Shown in pieces: positions 11,761-24,324 of a stretch of DNA of 64,000 bases. The DNA is taken from positions 128,189,030 to 128,253,029 of the forward strand of contig CP136067.1 in NCBI GenBank assembly GCA_032622095.1. Reading direction: 5' to 3'. Numbering within the stretch: position 1 is the first letter of the stretch; every line of letters begins with the position of its first letter. This DNA comes from Siphonodentalium dalli (lineage: Eukaryota > Mollusca > Scaphopoda > Gadilida > Siphonodentaliidae). The notes below the pieces were generated by a model. It was given only the letters and a program-made list of their open reading frames with translations. It did not search any database and was not told where the DNA came from. The position numbers and the translations under genes are program-made.

Positions 11761-12584
11761 GTGTACTGTGTTTCAATATAAATTTAAATATCACGCTACT
11801 ATCCACAGGTTAATGGCAAAATTCCTGTATAAATTCCTCCCTTCGGGGTGTAAGCTTCTGGTGCGTTTTAGGTATGTAGACAGAGTTACCTGCCTAACAA
11901 GGCATGTATAAGTATAGACATAAAATTTCACGCCTGTCGAGTTGAGTCATATGCAATGTGGTTCGTAAGCGTGGTAAAACACTCCTCCCGGTATGTATAT
12001 ATGAAATTGTACTAACAAGTCATTCTAAACAAAAACCCTCTCTGGAATAACACTACTAACAAAAACGTATATACAGCTGTGAGTGTGTATGCCTACGTCG
12101 TGCCAAACTCCATACAGCGCCCTCTACGCTATCGCTGCGATATATCACTGCCACAATGAGTGTACTTTGCAGACGATAAATCTAGTTTTCATATATCGTC
12201 GCGGAACTGTATTTACTACTATTTAGTCACCTATTATCTTGTTTTGACCACCAAATTGTTTTTAAAGTTTGCAATAATGGTAATTCTTTCGGTATTGATC
12301 AGAACAATATGAACTGAGCCAGACATAGACAATTTTAATCCTAAAACATAAGAACTAAAAACACGTAAGAATTCCTTACCAATTAATGTCATTATGGCAG
12401 CGGTATCTCAGCGGAACGATGGGAGATAATTCTGCCTGGAGTTTGACGCCGTGCTATCGGCGGTTCTCTTGACATAGTAGCAATTTAGAACAAGAAAACC
12501 ATAGTCAGAAATGGTAACGCCACCAAGATCATATTATTAGCCATAAATATAAATTATAATATAATTATAATATAAAATATTATT
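11761..12584. other. No recognisable gene
   Basis: AT-rich sequence without a credible open frame. A weak tRNA-like A/B-box pair near 12398-12460 is discussed among rejected items. Confidence 0.4.
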
Positions 12585-12618
12585 CATTAGTTAGCGCTAA
12601 TATAGGCGCTAACTAATG
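12585..12618. repeat. Short palindrome
   Basis: Arms 'cattagttagcgc' and its complement enclose a loop of a few bases. Confidence 0.8.
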
Positions 12619-13181
12619 ACTTGTTAAATAACATCTAATAAATATTCATCTTATTCACAACTTTAAGGAGTCCTTCTGGCACACGAGAATATTTATCGCC
12701 GTTTGATTTGCACCAAGTGAACTCGGCGCATATATAATTGATAGAACAGACCTCTATTATGATGATCGTGTCGTTATTTGTTTAAGATACGTATCAATTG
12801 ACATATACGCACCCGTTCCCTCATTAAAATCTATATATATCGCCCATTTTAGGGGACCTCCGCGAATTCGGGGACCTCCGCAAAGTGACCTACTGCAAAT
12901 CGTCGCACCCAATGCAATTTGTAAACAAATACGATTGACATGCGTTTTAACGAGGTGAGCTTTAATTAAACGAAAGAAGCATTCTACATTTGTCATGGAC
13001 TCAGCCAGTGTGCCATATATATGTGTGTCAACTAAGGTCGCTTTGCGTGGTAAAAGTGAAAAGTGAAAGTGGAAAATCCTATTGAAAATGAAAGTAGCCT
13101 ACAATTTTGGGAATTCCGCGGCAGATTGCCGTGAATCTATACTATTGGAAGTGAATATACAATTCCTGGAATTCTATCAGA
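12619..13181. other. No recognisable gene
   Basis: A short internal repeat 'ggggacctccgc' occurs twice at 12853-12890. Nothing else is supportable. Confidence 0.4.
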
Positions 13182-13259
13182 TATCGCGACTCTGTTCGTT
13201 TTCGTGATCATAGGTTATATAGGGCCTATATGACCACGAAAACGAGTCGAGTCGCGATA
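13182..13259. repeat. Palindrome, ~35-bp arms
   Basis: 'tatcgcgactctgttcgtt...' pairs with the complement ending '...cgagtcgcgata'. The centre is 'tatagggcctata'. It is one of several fold-back sequences in the window. Confidence 0.8.
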
Positions 13260-13449
13260 CATCCATCGGTACAAACACATTGTGCATACGATACAATTTT
13301 GACTTGATGGCCAGAAAATAAAAGATGGCGGTTAATCCAAGTCTCCAACAGAACAGACATGCGCGCTCCAATTAAAATTACCCATAATTCACTTCACTAC
13401 ACCAGGGGTTCCCAATGGGTTATACATTATTTTCAGGCTATCAGATTAT

Positions 13450-13612
13450 TTATATTTTCAAGAACATATTATTACACCGGTGACTTTAAGTTTACAATTT
13501 CAGCCTGTCCTGACTCTATCGGTATGTTTGAGTTATATTTTCAAGAACATATTATTTACGGTGGCGTTAACTTTACAATTTCAGCATTTACGTGATTCTA
13601 TCGGTACGATTG
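13450..13612 (+). repeat. Two-copy ~84-bp tandem duplication
   Basis: 'atattttcaagaacatatt' starts at 13452 and again at 13536. 'tttacaatttcagc' and 'gattctatcggta'-like segments follow in both copies. Confidence 0.8.
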
Positions 13613-14244
13613 AGCAAGGTACAAAAACCTATTCTCCCACAATGTATTCGCTCACTGCTCCATAAATTATCAAAAACTCAAAAACAACTTGCACCACCTT
13701 GTGGCGTAATAAAATAGGAGACGATAATCTACGTACAGCGGGGAGTAACTCTACCATTCATTCCTGTCATTTTTTGCACACAATTGTATCAGCTTCGTCA
13801 CAAGTTCACACATTGAAGGAAACTGCCGAGGATATCCGATTGTTTTCAATTGGATGTAACTCTACCAATTATGTCAGCATTAGTGTTAGTTAGAATAAAT
13901 ATAATTATACATATAACAGGTAGTTTGCTTGTTTTATTTTTTGGAAATTTGGATATACCCCAAATCAAAAGTGGCACCATTGGTCGGAAAAGTGGTAACA
14001 GAAAATATAATTGCAATGTAAATAATGCAAATGGCAACAGTGTTGACAACTGGGAATGATGGACCAGCGCGAACCCAAGCTACCGGTATGTTCACCTTAT
14101 GGGTGTCAAAATAATTTGATAAATGCATGACATACATAGTTCATCTAAGTAGTCAGAATGTATGTCCTGGTATAAACAAACTCTGCAAAAATAACGACTA
14201 CAGAAAGACGAACTACATGTACGTTGTGGACCAAATTTTGGCAT
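13613..14244. other. No recognisable gene
   Basis: Short overlapping open frames on both strands, without family features. Likely chance. Confidence 0.4.
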
Positions 14245-14540
14245 ATTTATTAGACGCCCGTTTGAAAAAACGGTCGTATTGTGTAAATGGGTTGTCCGTC
14301 CGTCGTCCGTCCGTCCGTCCGTCGTCTAGCCGTCCGTCGTCTAGCCGTCCGTCCGATTTTGGTTTCCGAATGATAACTTTGTATTGAATCGAACTGAACC
14401 CAATTTGATATGTTAGTTTACCACACCAACATACAGATAAAGTTCGAATATGTGTTTCATCCGCATGATTTTGACTGAGTTATGTCCCATTTTCGACTTA
14501 TATTTTACCTGATATGCGGTTTCCAGATGATAACTTGGGA
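14245..14540 (+). repeat. Dispersed repeat with (CCGT)n tract
   Basis: A (CCGT)n microsatellite at about 14298-14355 is followed by 'cattttcgactta' and 'cggtttccagatgataac'. The same features occur in opposite orientation at 25030-25860, so these are two copies of one family. Class unknown. Confidence 0.65.
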
Positions 14541-14942
14541 TTTCATCAGATTTTATCTAAATCCACTACAGATTATGGTTCATGTATTGACTTAATCTTT
14601 ACAAACAAGGAATTGTATTGCGGTGTTTCGGAAGTATACTATTCATATCACAAACTTGTTTGGATTGGATGGAATGATTGTTGACGTCGTTATTTCTCAC
14701 TGGTAACAAGGTATGTTAATTTCAACTTAAAATGTTTATATTTTGAGGTTTCTGATTGATAAACAAAAAATTATGTGAATGTTTCAGTCAAAAATACCAC
14801 ACTTGAAGATATTGTGTTTTATGTTTGTTATTATTTCGTCTTAAGTCAAAGGTTTCAAACAAATGAATTAAACCGTGCCCCACCGTCTACTCCAAAAAAG
14901 GGCGTATTATGCCACTCCCCGACGGCCTGCTCTTGTCGATTA

Positions 14943-16073
14943 GGGTGCATTTACATTGCTATAGAACTGTACACAGATCTACACGCAGACTAGTGTAAAC
15001 GGGTTGATATAGAAATGCACACAGAAAGAAAACGGTATTAGTTCGTGTGAGCAAAACTCATGTCCGCTATACGTCACGGTCAACGCCGAAGCATTGTGAC
15101 AGACAAATCTGTTTTGATTAATTGTTGCTCGGGCTTGGCGACTGTGTTTTAGCGTTCGTTGTCATTTCAACCCGCGTATTTCGAATATTGAACACGGACA
15201 GGGACGTGGCAACTTTGGTCAAAATTTTCAACAGTTGGAAATTTCATACCTGACACAACATTAGTTGTAATTTCCAAACCAACAATTTTGAAATAGGTTG
15301 AAAATGATCTTGTAGTTTGATTTTCAAACATTATATTGGGGGGGGGTATTGTTTTCGGACCAATATTTGCATAATTTCCTACTTTTTATCAAATTTTTGG
15401 GCTGGAATGGCCATCAGCTGGAAGTTTTCCAACCTCATGGGGGCGGGTGTCAGGTTGGAAATTTCCAACACTTGGAAAGATTGTGTTCTGGTCCCTCCCC
15501 GTGGCCAGTCAAAAGCTGCTAGTTAATTTAAGAAAACAATATTATTCTACATTGGGTCAACATTGCCATTGGAATTGTCATCAGTTGGAATTTTTACTAC
15601 ATTTGGTCAAATAAAGGGTGTTGTAGGGTGGTTACCCATTCCACACAGATCCAAAATGGCCACCGCCCAGATTGTGTCAAACAGGAGACCTATATATAGA
15701 TATATAGATCATCACCTGAAATCCTAAATATTGGTGGAATCGCCATCTAAATCTATATGGGTGCTCTCTATTTGTGCACACGGTTGTTTGTTGTGTATTC
15801 ATATGCGATTTTCATTCTTTCTTCGAACCATTATCAAGTGGTATAATGATACACTTTAAATACATGCGGCACATACCAAATCGCTGTTGTCTGCTGATAG
15901 TTGATCCATTTTTATGTCTGGCCTAAACTGAAACGACTCGTAGTGAATTGTCAATTACCAGAGTACTGATCAGCGCGCGTTCACTATTAGTAATCATATT
16001 GTGATCACAGTAATGCGCGACACGTGACTTCATACAGATCTGTATACAGTTCTATATCAGTGTAAATGCACCC
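14943..16073. mobile_element. PIF/Harbinger-type non-autonomous element (Harb-1)
   Basis: The termini GGGTGCATTTACA (left) and TGTAAATGCACCC (right) are inverted repeats. They extend through related subterminal 'tatagaactgtacacagatc' and 'gatctgtatacagttctata' segments. They are flanked by TTA at 14940-14942 and 16074-16076. A 3-bp TWA duplication with GGG...ACA ends is characteristic of PIF/Harbinger and Tourist-like elements. No transposase or Myb-like gene is present in the 1,131 bp. The interior around 15190-15500 contains 'ccaac...ttggaaa' words similar to those at 45254-45610. Confidence 0.87.
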
Positions 16074-16076
16074 TTA

Positions 16077-17388
16077 TCATGTAACAGTTCGAATTTAGCT
16101 CAGGACTTGTAGTTAAGATAGCGAGCAAAATATAATAAAAATCAAAATTAACGCATAATATTATACGTCTGTTAAAGTGGCATGTCCGTTTTAATTTTGA
16201 CATTTTTAAATTATTTTTACGCCCCATTTCTAAACCACAAGCTTCTTTAAATGTTACCGGACATCTTTTAGGGCTGCATTGTGATTAGTAACGTGTTGTT
16301 ACACATTCAAGTCATCGGATCGCCCCCAGCGGTCATTGACCATACACGAAAATGTTGTATTTAGACACAAGTTTTGACAAAATTGAGTATAGGCTCATGT
16401 TTAATGGACCAGGTTCTGTACTGAATGCCCTTCAGTAATTGAATAAATTGAATAATTGAATAATTTTGGTGTCATTTGAGGACGTGAGCTGTCAACTACC
16501 GATCATTTCCAAAATGGAGGACAGAAATGAAAATAGCGGACAATGCTGGATAATGAATGAGTTAGTCCACCACAGGAGACCAATCGGATAAGAGATAATT
16601 TAATATTTGGATATTTGCGAGTCTATTATCCTTATGTGGAAAGAACAGTCGTAAACGTCAAATATAACATAGGTTCTGTCCCGATAAGTGTACTTTGGTG
16701 GACTATGATTGAATGAATGAAAAAAGTGATTGTGTGGTTGAAAGATGTTTATCTGCGGGATCGATAGTTGTTTTATGAAAACACTTATCTAATTTCATGA
16801 AACTACTTTTAAAATGTGGATTTTATCAGTTATCGTTAATTCCATGATTAAATTACAGGGAATAAACACCCTGTGTATTGGATACTGAAAGTGCCATTCT
16901 TTGTGGCTACAATCGCGGTTATCGTCGTTCGAGATACCTCGGAAATATAGACATGCGCAGACTTAATTCCGATATCGGCAATAAATGAAGCTGCAACTGA
17001 TCTCCAAGTCCCTCATTGTTCTATATCGTCGTCAGCTGTTTAAAACCAGTTATTGAAACGATCATTTCGGGACCTAAATATTTTGTTGCGCGCATGCACA
17101 TGTTCCAAGGGTTTTTGTGGACACTTAATGGCATCAATATTTCGATACATTTAACTCTCGGGTGAGATTTTATAATAAATATTATCAGGCAATTGTATTA
17201 ACATTGTGCATGGAGCTTGAGCCATCAATAATGTAGACATGAGACGAGAACACACGAATGGGAATACATGCATATCCATAGATGATTTATTCTTCTTGTA
17301 TTTAGGTACACTTGTCAGGAACAAGTAATAATGCTGGAATATTTTGTTAACTATCATTTTATGAGCAGTATAATTATATTCCATAAAT
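16077..17388. other. No recognisable gene
   Basis: AT-rich sequence. A short 'aattgaataaattgaataattgaataatt' tandem lies near 16435-16465. No element boundaries found. Confidence 0.4.
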
Positions 17389-17717
17389 AGAGGATCTCAC
17401 GTGAGTTTCTATTTTATACGGAATTTATCAACCGAGTTCACTAAATTTGATTTGAGCCGAGGTTTACCGAGGCTCAAATAGAATTTAGTGGACGAGGTTG
17501 ATAAATTACGTATACAATAGGACGAGTGTGAGATACCTTTTATCACATGCTCAAATAAACGCGAAGCAACGCGAAGTTTCACCGAAAACAACGATCATAA
17601 ACTGCAGCGATCGCAAGTCATTTAAAGAACTGCGTGACGTCATCGCACGCGCTGATATTAAACGTGTGACTTACCGATAATTATGAAACTGCTTTTATGG
17701 GCAAATTATGTGATAAA
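17389..17717 (+). repeat. Dispersed repeat R2, copy 1, with internal hairpin
   Basis: It aligns directly with 33747-34065 over about 320 bp. The first 120 bp form an imperfect hairpin: 'tttatcaacc...actaaat...gagcc' at 17425-17463 against its complement to about 17506. The rest includes 'ctgcagcgatcgcaagtca'. The second copy lies inside the 11.4-kb element. Non-coding. Confidence 0.85.
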
Positions 17718-18573
17718 AACGCATTTAAGTCATGAAAAATACCCGATGTTTGGATACCAAACAAAAACAGCCACTTTCACGTCAAATAACAGAAAAGAGC
17801 GTTCCGTGTTAGTCTATTCTTGATATGGTAGCAATAAAGAGCGTTTGTTTCACTTCTGTGCGAAAAATTGTAAACAACTGGAAAAGGGCGCTGACCATGG
17901 TAAGTATTTCTCAGAAAATATGAGGCCGGTATATCTAATTATATCAACATTTCGTGTATTTTGCAACCAATCGTATGCACCCTTCCAAATTACTTAATCA
18001 AAATCTGGAAGCTCGAATGAGACTTGTCCGTTTAAAATTAACAGACTATCATGACAGTATATAGATGTCTAATTTCATTAGCTCAATTATATGGGTGAGC
18101 ATGATTATATATGAGCCAGTATACCCCACATTACTTTCAATATGCTGTCTGCCACTCGTGAAGGTACCTAATCTTCTGTTATACCAGATAGCTATACTCG
18201 TATTTCTTAATATACCTTTTGGATTATGTATATAATATACGCTACAGTAAGTATCTGGTTTAAAACGTCTGATATATACACAAAATTATATTCGGATCAA
18301 ATTGCAGAAATCGTTGAAATAAATATTATGTAAAGAACCGTAACAGCCATGGTTGCCTTTAAATAGAACCGTAACATGAATAAGGAGGCTAATGCTCCAA
18401 ATTACCAACCCACATAGGGATATTTCCTCAGCAATTTTACAGAAGAATAACACAGCTATACGTTATATTCAGTGATCGTCTTCAGAATGCGTTTCACGGT
18501 CGATATGCCACCGAAAATAAAGGAATTACGTTTACATGGCTTGATTTTCTGTTATTACAGTACATGTTGATAA
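17718..18573 (+). repeat. Dispersed repeat R1, copy 2 (uninterrupted)
   Basis: Matches the reverse complement of 3890-3541 and then 903-430. The continuity across 18135-18141 (TTTCAAT) shows the pre-insertion state of the site occupied by LINE-A in copy 1. Confidence 0.85.
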
Positions 18574-19805
18574 TTCACTCACTTTTTCTCACCGACAGAC
18601 AAACCACAATTTATTTTGTCCAAAATGATTTGTTCATATTCAATTTTTCATACTCATAAGTAATTGTTGATGAAAAATATGCCATATTATTTCATGACGA
18701 ATTCATTGAATTCACAGACAGAATTATCTCTCAGTACTAAATGTAAATTGTTTGACAAATTAATAATGCCTATTCTGTTGTATGGTTGCGAAATATGGGC
18801 TGCTGAGTTGAAATTTCCGTTTGTTGATAACTACCCTCTTGAGCAGACACATTTAAAGTTCTGTAAAAATATACTACAACTCAATATAAAAGCGTCAAAT
18901 CATGCTTCGAGGGCTGAAATAGGTCGATACCCCATAGCAATCAATGCCATCGGAAATATGTTCAAATATCTAAATAAACTTCGTTTTGCACAACCGGGAA
19001 ATATAATACATGTTTCTTTCACAGAATCTATATTATGTAATCTTCCAACGTGGGACACACATCTTGCGAAAAGCGGTATCAATATATCACAGTCTAATAA
19101 AACGATAGGATTCACCGACAAACTTATAATTGAGAGACTAAAATCAGAACATGTAAATTATTTAAAAAAAGATATATTCGATGACGACAAAATGAATGGT
19201 GCTAATAAACTACGCACATATAGTTCAACGTTCAAAGACAAATATGAAATAAGACCATACATCAAACACGTCCGATCAACAACAGCAAGAGAAATGTTCA
19301 CCCGACTGCGTATTAGCAATCATATATTAGCTATAGAAAAAGGCCGACACACACAGCCAAATACGTTATTAAAAGACAGAATGTTTCTCATGTGGGGAAA
19401 AAGTTTAAACTGAAAAACATTTCATAATGGAATGCAGTGCGTACACCGACTTCAGGAAATAATTATTTGATGTTGCTACATGTAGCACTAATAACATACA
19501 TTTTACAAATATGAACGATGATGATAAATTCATTTTTATAATTAAAAATGAAGACAAAGTAATTATGAATTCCGAGTGCAACATGATCCGGTTATTCTTC
19601 CAAAGGAGAACAAATATAAATATGGGGAAATGAAAATTATGGGAAATTTATATTTAATTAAGAATCGTATGTAGGATATAGTTATAGGTTTGTTTACTGT
19701 TATATGTACATATATTATGTATTATGTTTAATTTACTTGTACTTTATGTTATTTGCAACTGCCTGCACTGGTGTATTGCAATAAACTATATTATCTTATC
19801 TTATG
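18574..19805 (+). mobile_element. 5'-truncated L2/CR1-like non-LTR retrotransposon (LINE-B)
   Basis: This is the 3' part of a LINE: thumb region and C-terminal domain of ORF2, a short 3' UTR, an AATAAA at 19781-19786 and an (TTATC)n tail running to about 19804. It lies between repeat R1 and the zinc-finger array, directly abutting the latter. No target duplication is identifiable because the flanks are different repeats. The same 3' tail recurs three times inside the adjacent array. Confidence 0.8.
18664..19633 (+). pseudogene. LINE-B ORF2 C-terminal remnant
   Basis: The frame from 18664 to 19413 encodes the post-catalytic region of a LINE reverse transcriptase. The landmark 'ILLYGCEIW' is followed by a 'LEQTHLKFCKNIL'-like segment and an 'EIGRYPI' segment, all typical of the L2/CR1 group. 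After a one-base shift near 19380 the other frame gives C-x2-C-x9-H-x4-C (CFSC...HFIMEC) at about 19383-19440, the same C-terminal knuckle as in LINE-D at 60 kb, with internal stops at 19411 and 19465. The palm with the catalytic aspartates is missing. Inactive. Confidence 0.82.
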
Positions 19806-21302
19806 GAGTTTGCAATATGTTACAACTCAGAAGGTTATCCGAGCGGGCAAACCATTCTCACAGACATCACACACATAACGGTGGGAGACAGTGTGTGATC
19901 TCTTATTACTCACCATGTTATCTGAGCAGTCAAACCATTTCTCACAGACATCACACACATAAGGATGGGAGACCGTGTGGGATCTCTTATAACTCGCCAG
20001 GTTACCCGAGCGGGCAAACCATGCTCACATACATCACACACACAAGGGTGTGAGACCGTGTGGAATCCGTTATAAGACACCAGGTTATCCGATCGGTCAA
20101 ATCAATTCTCACAGACATCACGCACATAAGGGCGGGAGACCGTGTGGGATCTCATATAACTCACCAGGTTATCCGAGCGGGCGAACCAATTCTCACAGAC
20201 ATCACACACATAAGGGCGGGAGACCGTGTAGAATCTCTTATAATCCACAATGTTATCGAGGGGGCAAACCATTCTCACAGATATCACACACATAAGGGCG
20301 GGAGACCGTGTAGGATCTCTTATAACTCACAAGGTTATCCGAGCGGTCAAACCATTTCTCACAGACATCACACACATATGGGCGGGAGACCATGTGGAAT
20401 CTGTTATAACTCGACAGGTCATCTGAGCGGTCAAACCATTTCTCACAGACATCACACACATAATGGTGGGAGACAGTGTGGAATCTCTTATAACTCACCA
20501 GGTTATCCGAGCGGGCAAACCATTCTCACAGACATCACACACATAAGGGCGGGAGACCGTGTAGGGTCTCTTATAACTCACCAGGTTATCCGAGCGGGCA
20601 AACCATTATCACAGACATCACACACATAAGGGCGGGAGACAGTGTAGGATCTCTTATAACTCACAAGGTTATCCGAGCGGTCAAACCATTTCTCACAGAC
20701 ATCACACACATAAGGGTGTGAGACCGTTATAACTGACCAGGTTTATCCGATCGGGCAAACCATTATCACAGACATCACACACACACAAGGGCGGGAGACC
20801 GTGTGAGATCTCTTATAACTCACAAGGTTATCCGAGCGGGCGAACCATTTCTCAGAGACATCACACACATAATGGTGGGAGACCGTGTGGGATCTCTTAT
20901 AACTCACCAGGTTATCTGAGCGGGCAAACCATTCTCACAGACATCACACACAAAAGGGCGAGAGACCGTGTGGGATCTCGTATAACTCACCAGGTTATCC
21001 GAGCGGGCAAACCATTCTCACAGACATCACACACATAAGGGCGTGAGACCGTGCGGGATCTCTTATAACTCACAAGGTTATCTGAGCGGTCAAACCATTT
21101 CTCATAGACATCTCACACATAAGGGTGCGATACCGAGTGTAATCTCTTAAAAATCAACAGGTTATCCGAGCGGGCAAACCATTCTCACAAACATCACACA
21201 CATAAGGGTGGGAGACCGTGTGGAATCTATTATAACTCACCAGGTTATCCGAGCGGGCAAACCATTCTCAGAGACATCTCACACATAAGGGCGGAAGACA
21301 GT
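19806..21302 (-). repeat. Zinc-finger higher-order repeat, block 1
   Basis: About 18 units. It is preceded by LINE-B and followed by the short LINE tail at 21303. Confidence 0.85.
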
Positions 21303-21330
21303 GTCTATTGCAATAAACTATCTTATGGAG
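21303..21330 (+). mobile_element. LINE-B 3' tail embedded in array, copy 1
   Basis: 'tattgcaataaactatcttat' continues directly into zinc-finger sequence. The microsatellite is shorter than in the other copies. Confidence 0.85.
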
Positions 21331-22831
21331 TTTGGAATATGTTATAATCAGAAGGTAATCCGAGCGGGCAAACCATTCTCACAGACATCACTCACATAAG
21401 GGTGGGATACCGTGTGGGATCTATTATAACTCACAAGGTTATCCGAGCGGGCAAACACTTCTCACATACATCACACACATAAGGGCGGGAGACCGCGTTG
21501 GATCTCTTATAACTCACCAGGTTATCCGAGCGGGCAAACCATTCTCACAGACATCACACACATAAGGGCGGGATACCGAGGGATCTCTTATAACTCATCA
21601 GGTTATCCGAGCGGTCAAATCATTTCTCACAGACATCACGCACATAAGGGCGGGAGACCGTGTGGGATCTCATATAACTCACCAGGTTATCCGAGCGGGC
21701 GAACCATTTCTCACAGACATCACACACATAAGGGCGAGATACCGTGTAGAATCTCTTATAATTCACAATGTTATCCGAGGGGGCAAACCATTCTCACATA
21801 TATCACACACATAAGGGCGGGAGACCGTGTAGGATCTCTTATAACTCACAAGGTTATCCGAGCGGTCAAACCATTTCTCACAGACATCACACACATATGG
21901 GCGGGACACCATGTGGAATCTGTTATAACTCGACAGGTCATCTGAGTGGTCAAACCATTTCTCACAGACATCACACACATAATGGTGGGAGACAGTGTGC
22001 AATCTCTTATAACTCACCAGGTTATCCGAGCGGGCAAACCATTCTCACAGACATCACACACATAAGGGCGGGAGACCGTGTAGGGTCTCTTATAACTCAC
22101 CAGGTTATCCGAGCGGGCAAACCATTATCACATACATCACACACATAAGGGCGGGAGACAGTGTAGGATCTCTTATAACTCACAAGGTTATCCGAGCGGT
22201 CAAACCATTTCTCACAGACATCACACACATAAGGGTGTGAGACCGTGTGGAATCTGTTATAACTGACCAGGTTTATCCGATCGGGCAAACCATTATCACA
22301 GACATCACACACACAAGGGCGGGAGACCGTGTGGGATCTCTTATAACTCACAAGGTTATCCGAGCGGGCGAACCATTTCTCAGAGACATCACACACATAA
22401 TGGTGGGAGACCGTGTGGGATCTCTTATAACTCACCAGGTTATCTGAGCGGGCAAACCATTCTCACAGACATCACACACAAAAGGGCGAGAGACCGTGTG
22501 GGATCTCTTATAACTCACCAGGTTATCCGAGCGGGCAAACCATTCTCACAGACATCACACACATAAGGGCGGGAGACCGTGCGGGATCTCTTATAACTCA
22601 CAAGGTTATCTGAGCGGTCAAACCATTTATCATAGACATCTCACACATAAGGGTGCGATACCGAGTGTAATCTCTTAAAAATCAACAGGTTATCCGAGCG
22701 GGCAAACCATTCTCACAAACATCACACACATAAGGGTGGGAGACCGTGTGGAATCTATTATAACTCACCAGGTTATCCGAGCGGGCAAACCATTCTCAGA
22801 GACATCTCACACATAAGGGCGGAAGACAGTG
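21331..22831 (-). repeat. Zinc-finger higher-order repeat, block 2
   Basis: About 18 units, nearly identical to block 1 over long stretches (compare 20283 onward with 21792 onward). Confidence 0.85.
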
Positions 22832-22867
22832 TCTATTGCAATAAACTATCTTATCTTATCTTATGGA
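22832..22867 (+). mobile_element. LINE-B 3' tail embedded in array, copy 2
   Basis: 'tattgcaataaactat' plus (CTTAT)3, flanked on both sides by zinc-finger units. Confidence 0.87.
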
Positions 22868-24287
22868 GTTTGGAATATGTTATAATCAGAAGGTTATCCG
22901 AGCGGGCAAACACTTCTCACATACATCACACACATAAGGGCGGGAGACCGCGTAGGATCTCTTATAACTCACCAGGTTATCCGAGCGGGCAAACCATTCT
23001 CACAGACATCACACACATAAGGGCGGGCGACCGAGGGATCTCTTATAACTCATCAGGTTATCCGAGCGGTCAAATCATTTCTCACAGACATCACGCACAT
23101 AAGGGCGGGAGACCGTGTGGGATCTCATATAACTCACCAGGTTATCCGAGCGGGCGAACCATTTCTCACAGACATCACACACATAAGGGCGGGAGACCGT
23201 GTAGAATCTCTTATAATTCACAATGTTATCAGAGGGGGCAAACCATTCTCACAGATATCACACACATAAGGGCGGGAGACCGTGTAGGATCTCTTATAAC
23301 TCACAAGGTTATCCGAGCGGTAAACCATTTCTCACAGACATCACACACATATGGGCGGGAGATATTGTGGAATCTGTTATAACTCGACAGGTCATCTCTG
23401 AGTGGTCAAACCATTTCTCACAGACATCACACACATAATGGTGGGAGACAGTGTAGAATCTCTTATAACTCACCAGGTTATCCGAGCGGGCAAACCATTC
23501 TCACAGACATCACACACATAAGGGCGGGATACCGTGTAGGGTCTCTTATAACTCACCAGGTTATCCGAGCGGGCAAACCATTATCACATACATCACACAC
23601 ATAAGGGCGGGAGACAGTGTAGGATCTCTTATAACTCACAAGGTTATCCGAGCGGTCAAACCATTTCTCACAGACATCACTCACATAAGGGTGTGAGACC
23701 GTGTGGAATCTGTTATAACTGACCAGGTTTATCCGATCGGCCAAACCATTATCACATACATCACACACATAAGGGCGGGAGACCGTGTGGGATCTCTTAT
23801 AACTCACAAGGTTATCCGAGCGGGCGAACCATTTCTCAGAGACATCACACACATAAGGATGGGAGACCGTGTGGGATCTCTTATACCTCACCAGGTTATC
23901 TGAGCGGGCAAACCATTATCACATACATCACACACAAAAGGACGAGAGACCGTGTGAGATCTCTTATAACTCACCAGGTTATCCGAGCGGGCAAACCATT
24001 CTCACAGACATCACACACATAAGGGCGGGAGACCGTGTGGGATCTCTTATAACTCACAAGGTTATCTGAGCGGTCAAACCATTTCTCATAGACATCTCAC
24101 ACATAAGGGTGGGAGACCGTGTGTAATCTCTTAAAAATCAACAGGTTATCCGAGCGGGCAAACCATTCTCACAAACATCACACACATAAGGGTGGGAGAC
24201 CGTGTGGAATCTATTATAACTCACCAGGTTATCCGAGCGGGCAAACCATTCTCAGAGACATCTCACACATAAGGGCGGAAGACAGTG
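22868..24287 (-). repeat. Zinc-finger higher-order repeat, block 3
   Basis: About 17 units, one fewer than blocks 1 and 2. Otherwise the same order of unit variants. Confidence 0.85.
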
Positions 24288-24324
24288 TATATTGCAATAA
24301 ACTATCTTATCTTATCTTATGGAG
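24288..24324 (+). mobile_element. LINE-B 3' tail embedded in array, copy 3
   Basis: 'tatattgcaataaactat' plus (CTTAT)3, in the same position relative to the finger units as copies 1 and 2. Confidence 0.87.

Noticed and set aside
12398-12460. tRNA-derived SINE promoter ('tatctcagcgga' and 'gagtttgacgcc')
   Set aside because: Both boxes are weak matches, no tRNA fold is evident, and no second copy is seen in the window.
15190-15500. A second hAT-like MITE starting 'cagggacgtggc' near 15200
   Set aside because: The left end resembles the MITE at 45254, but I could not find a matching right end or 8-bp duplication.
20060-20629. 189-residue plus-strand open frame rich in His, Gly and Arg across the array
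   Set aside because: It is the antisense shadow of the zinc-finger repeat; its periodic composition follows from the 83-84-bp unit.
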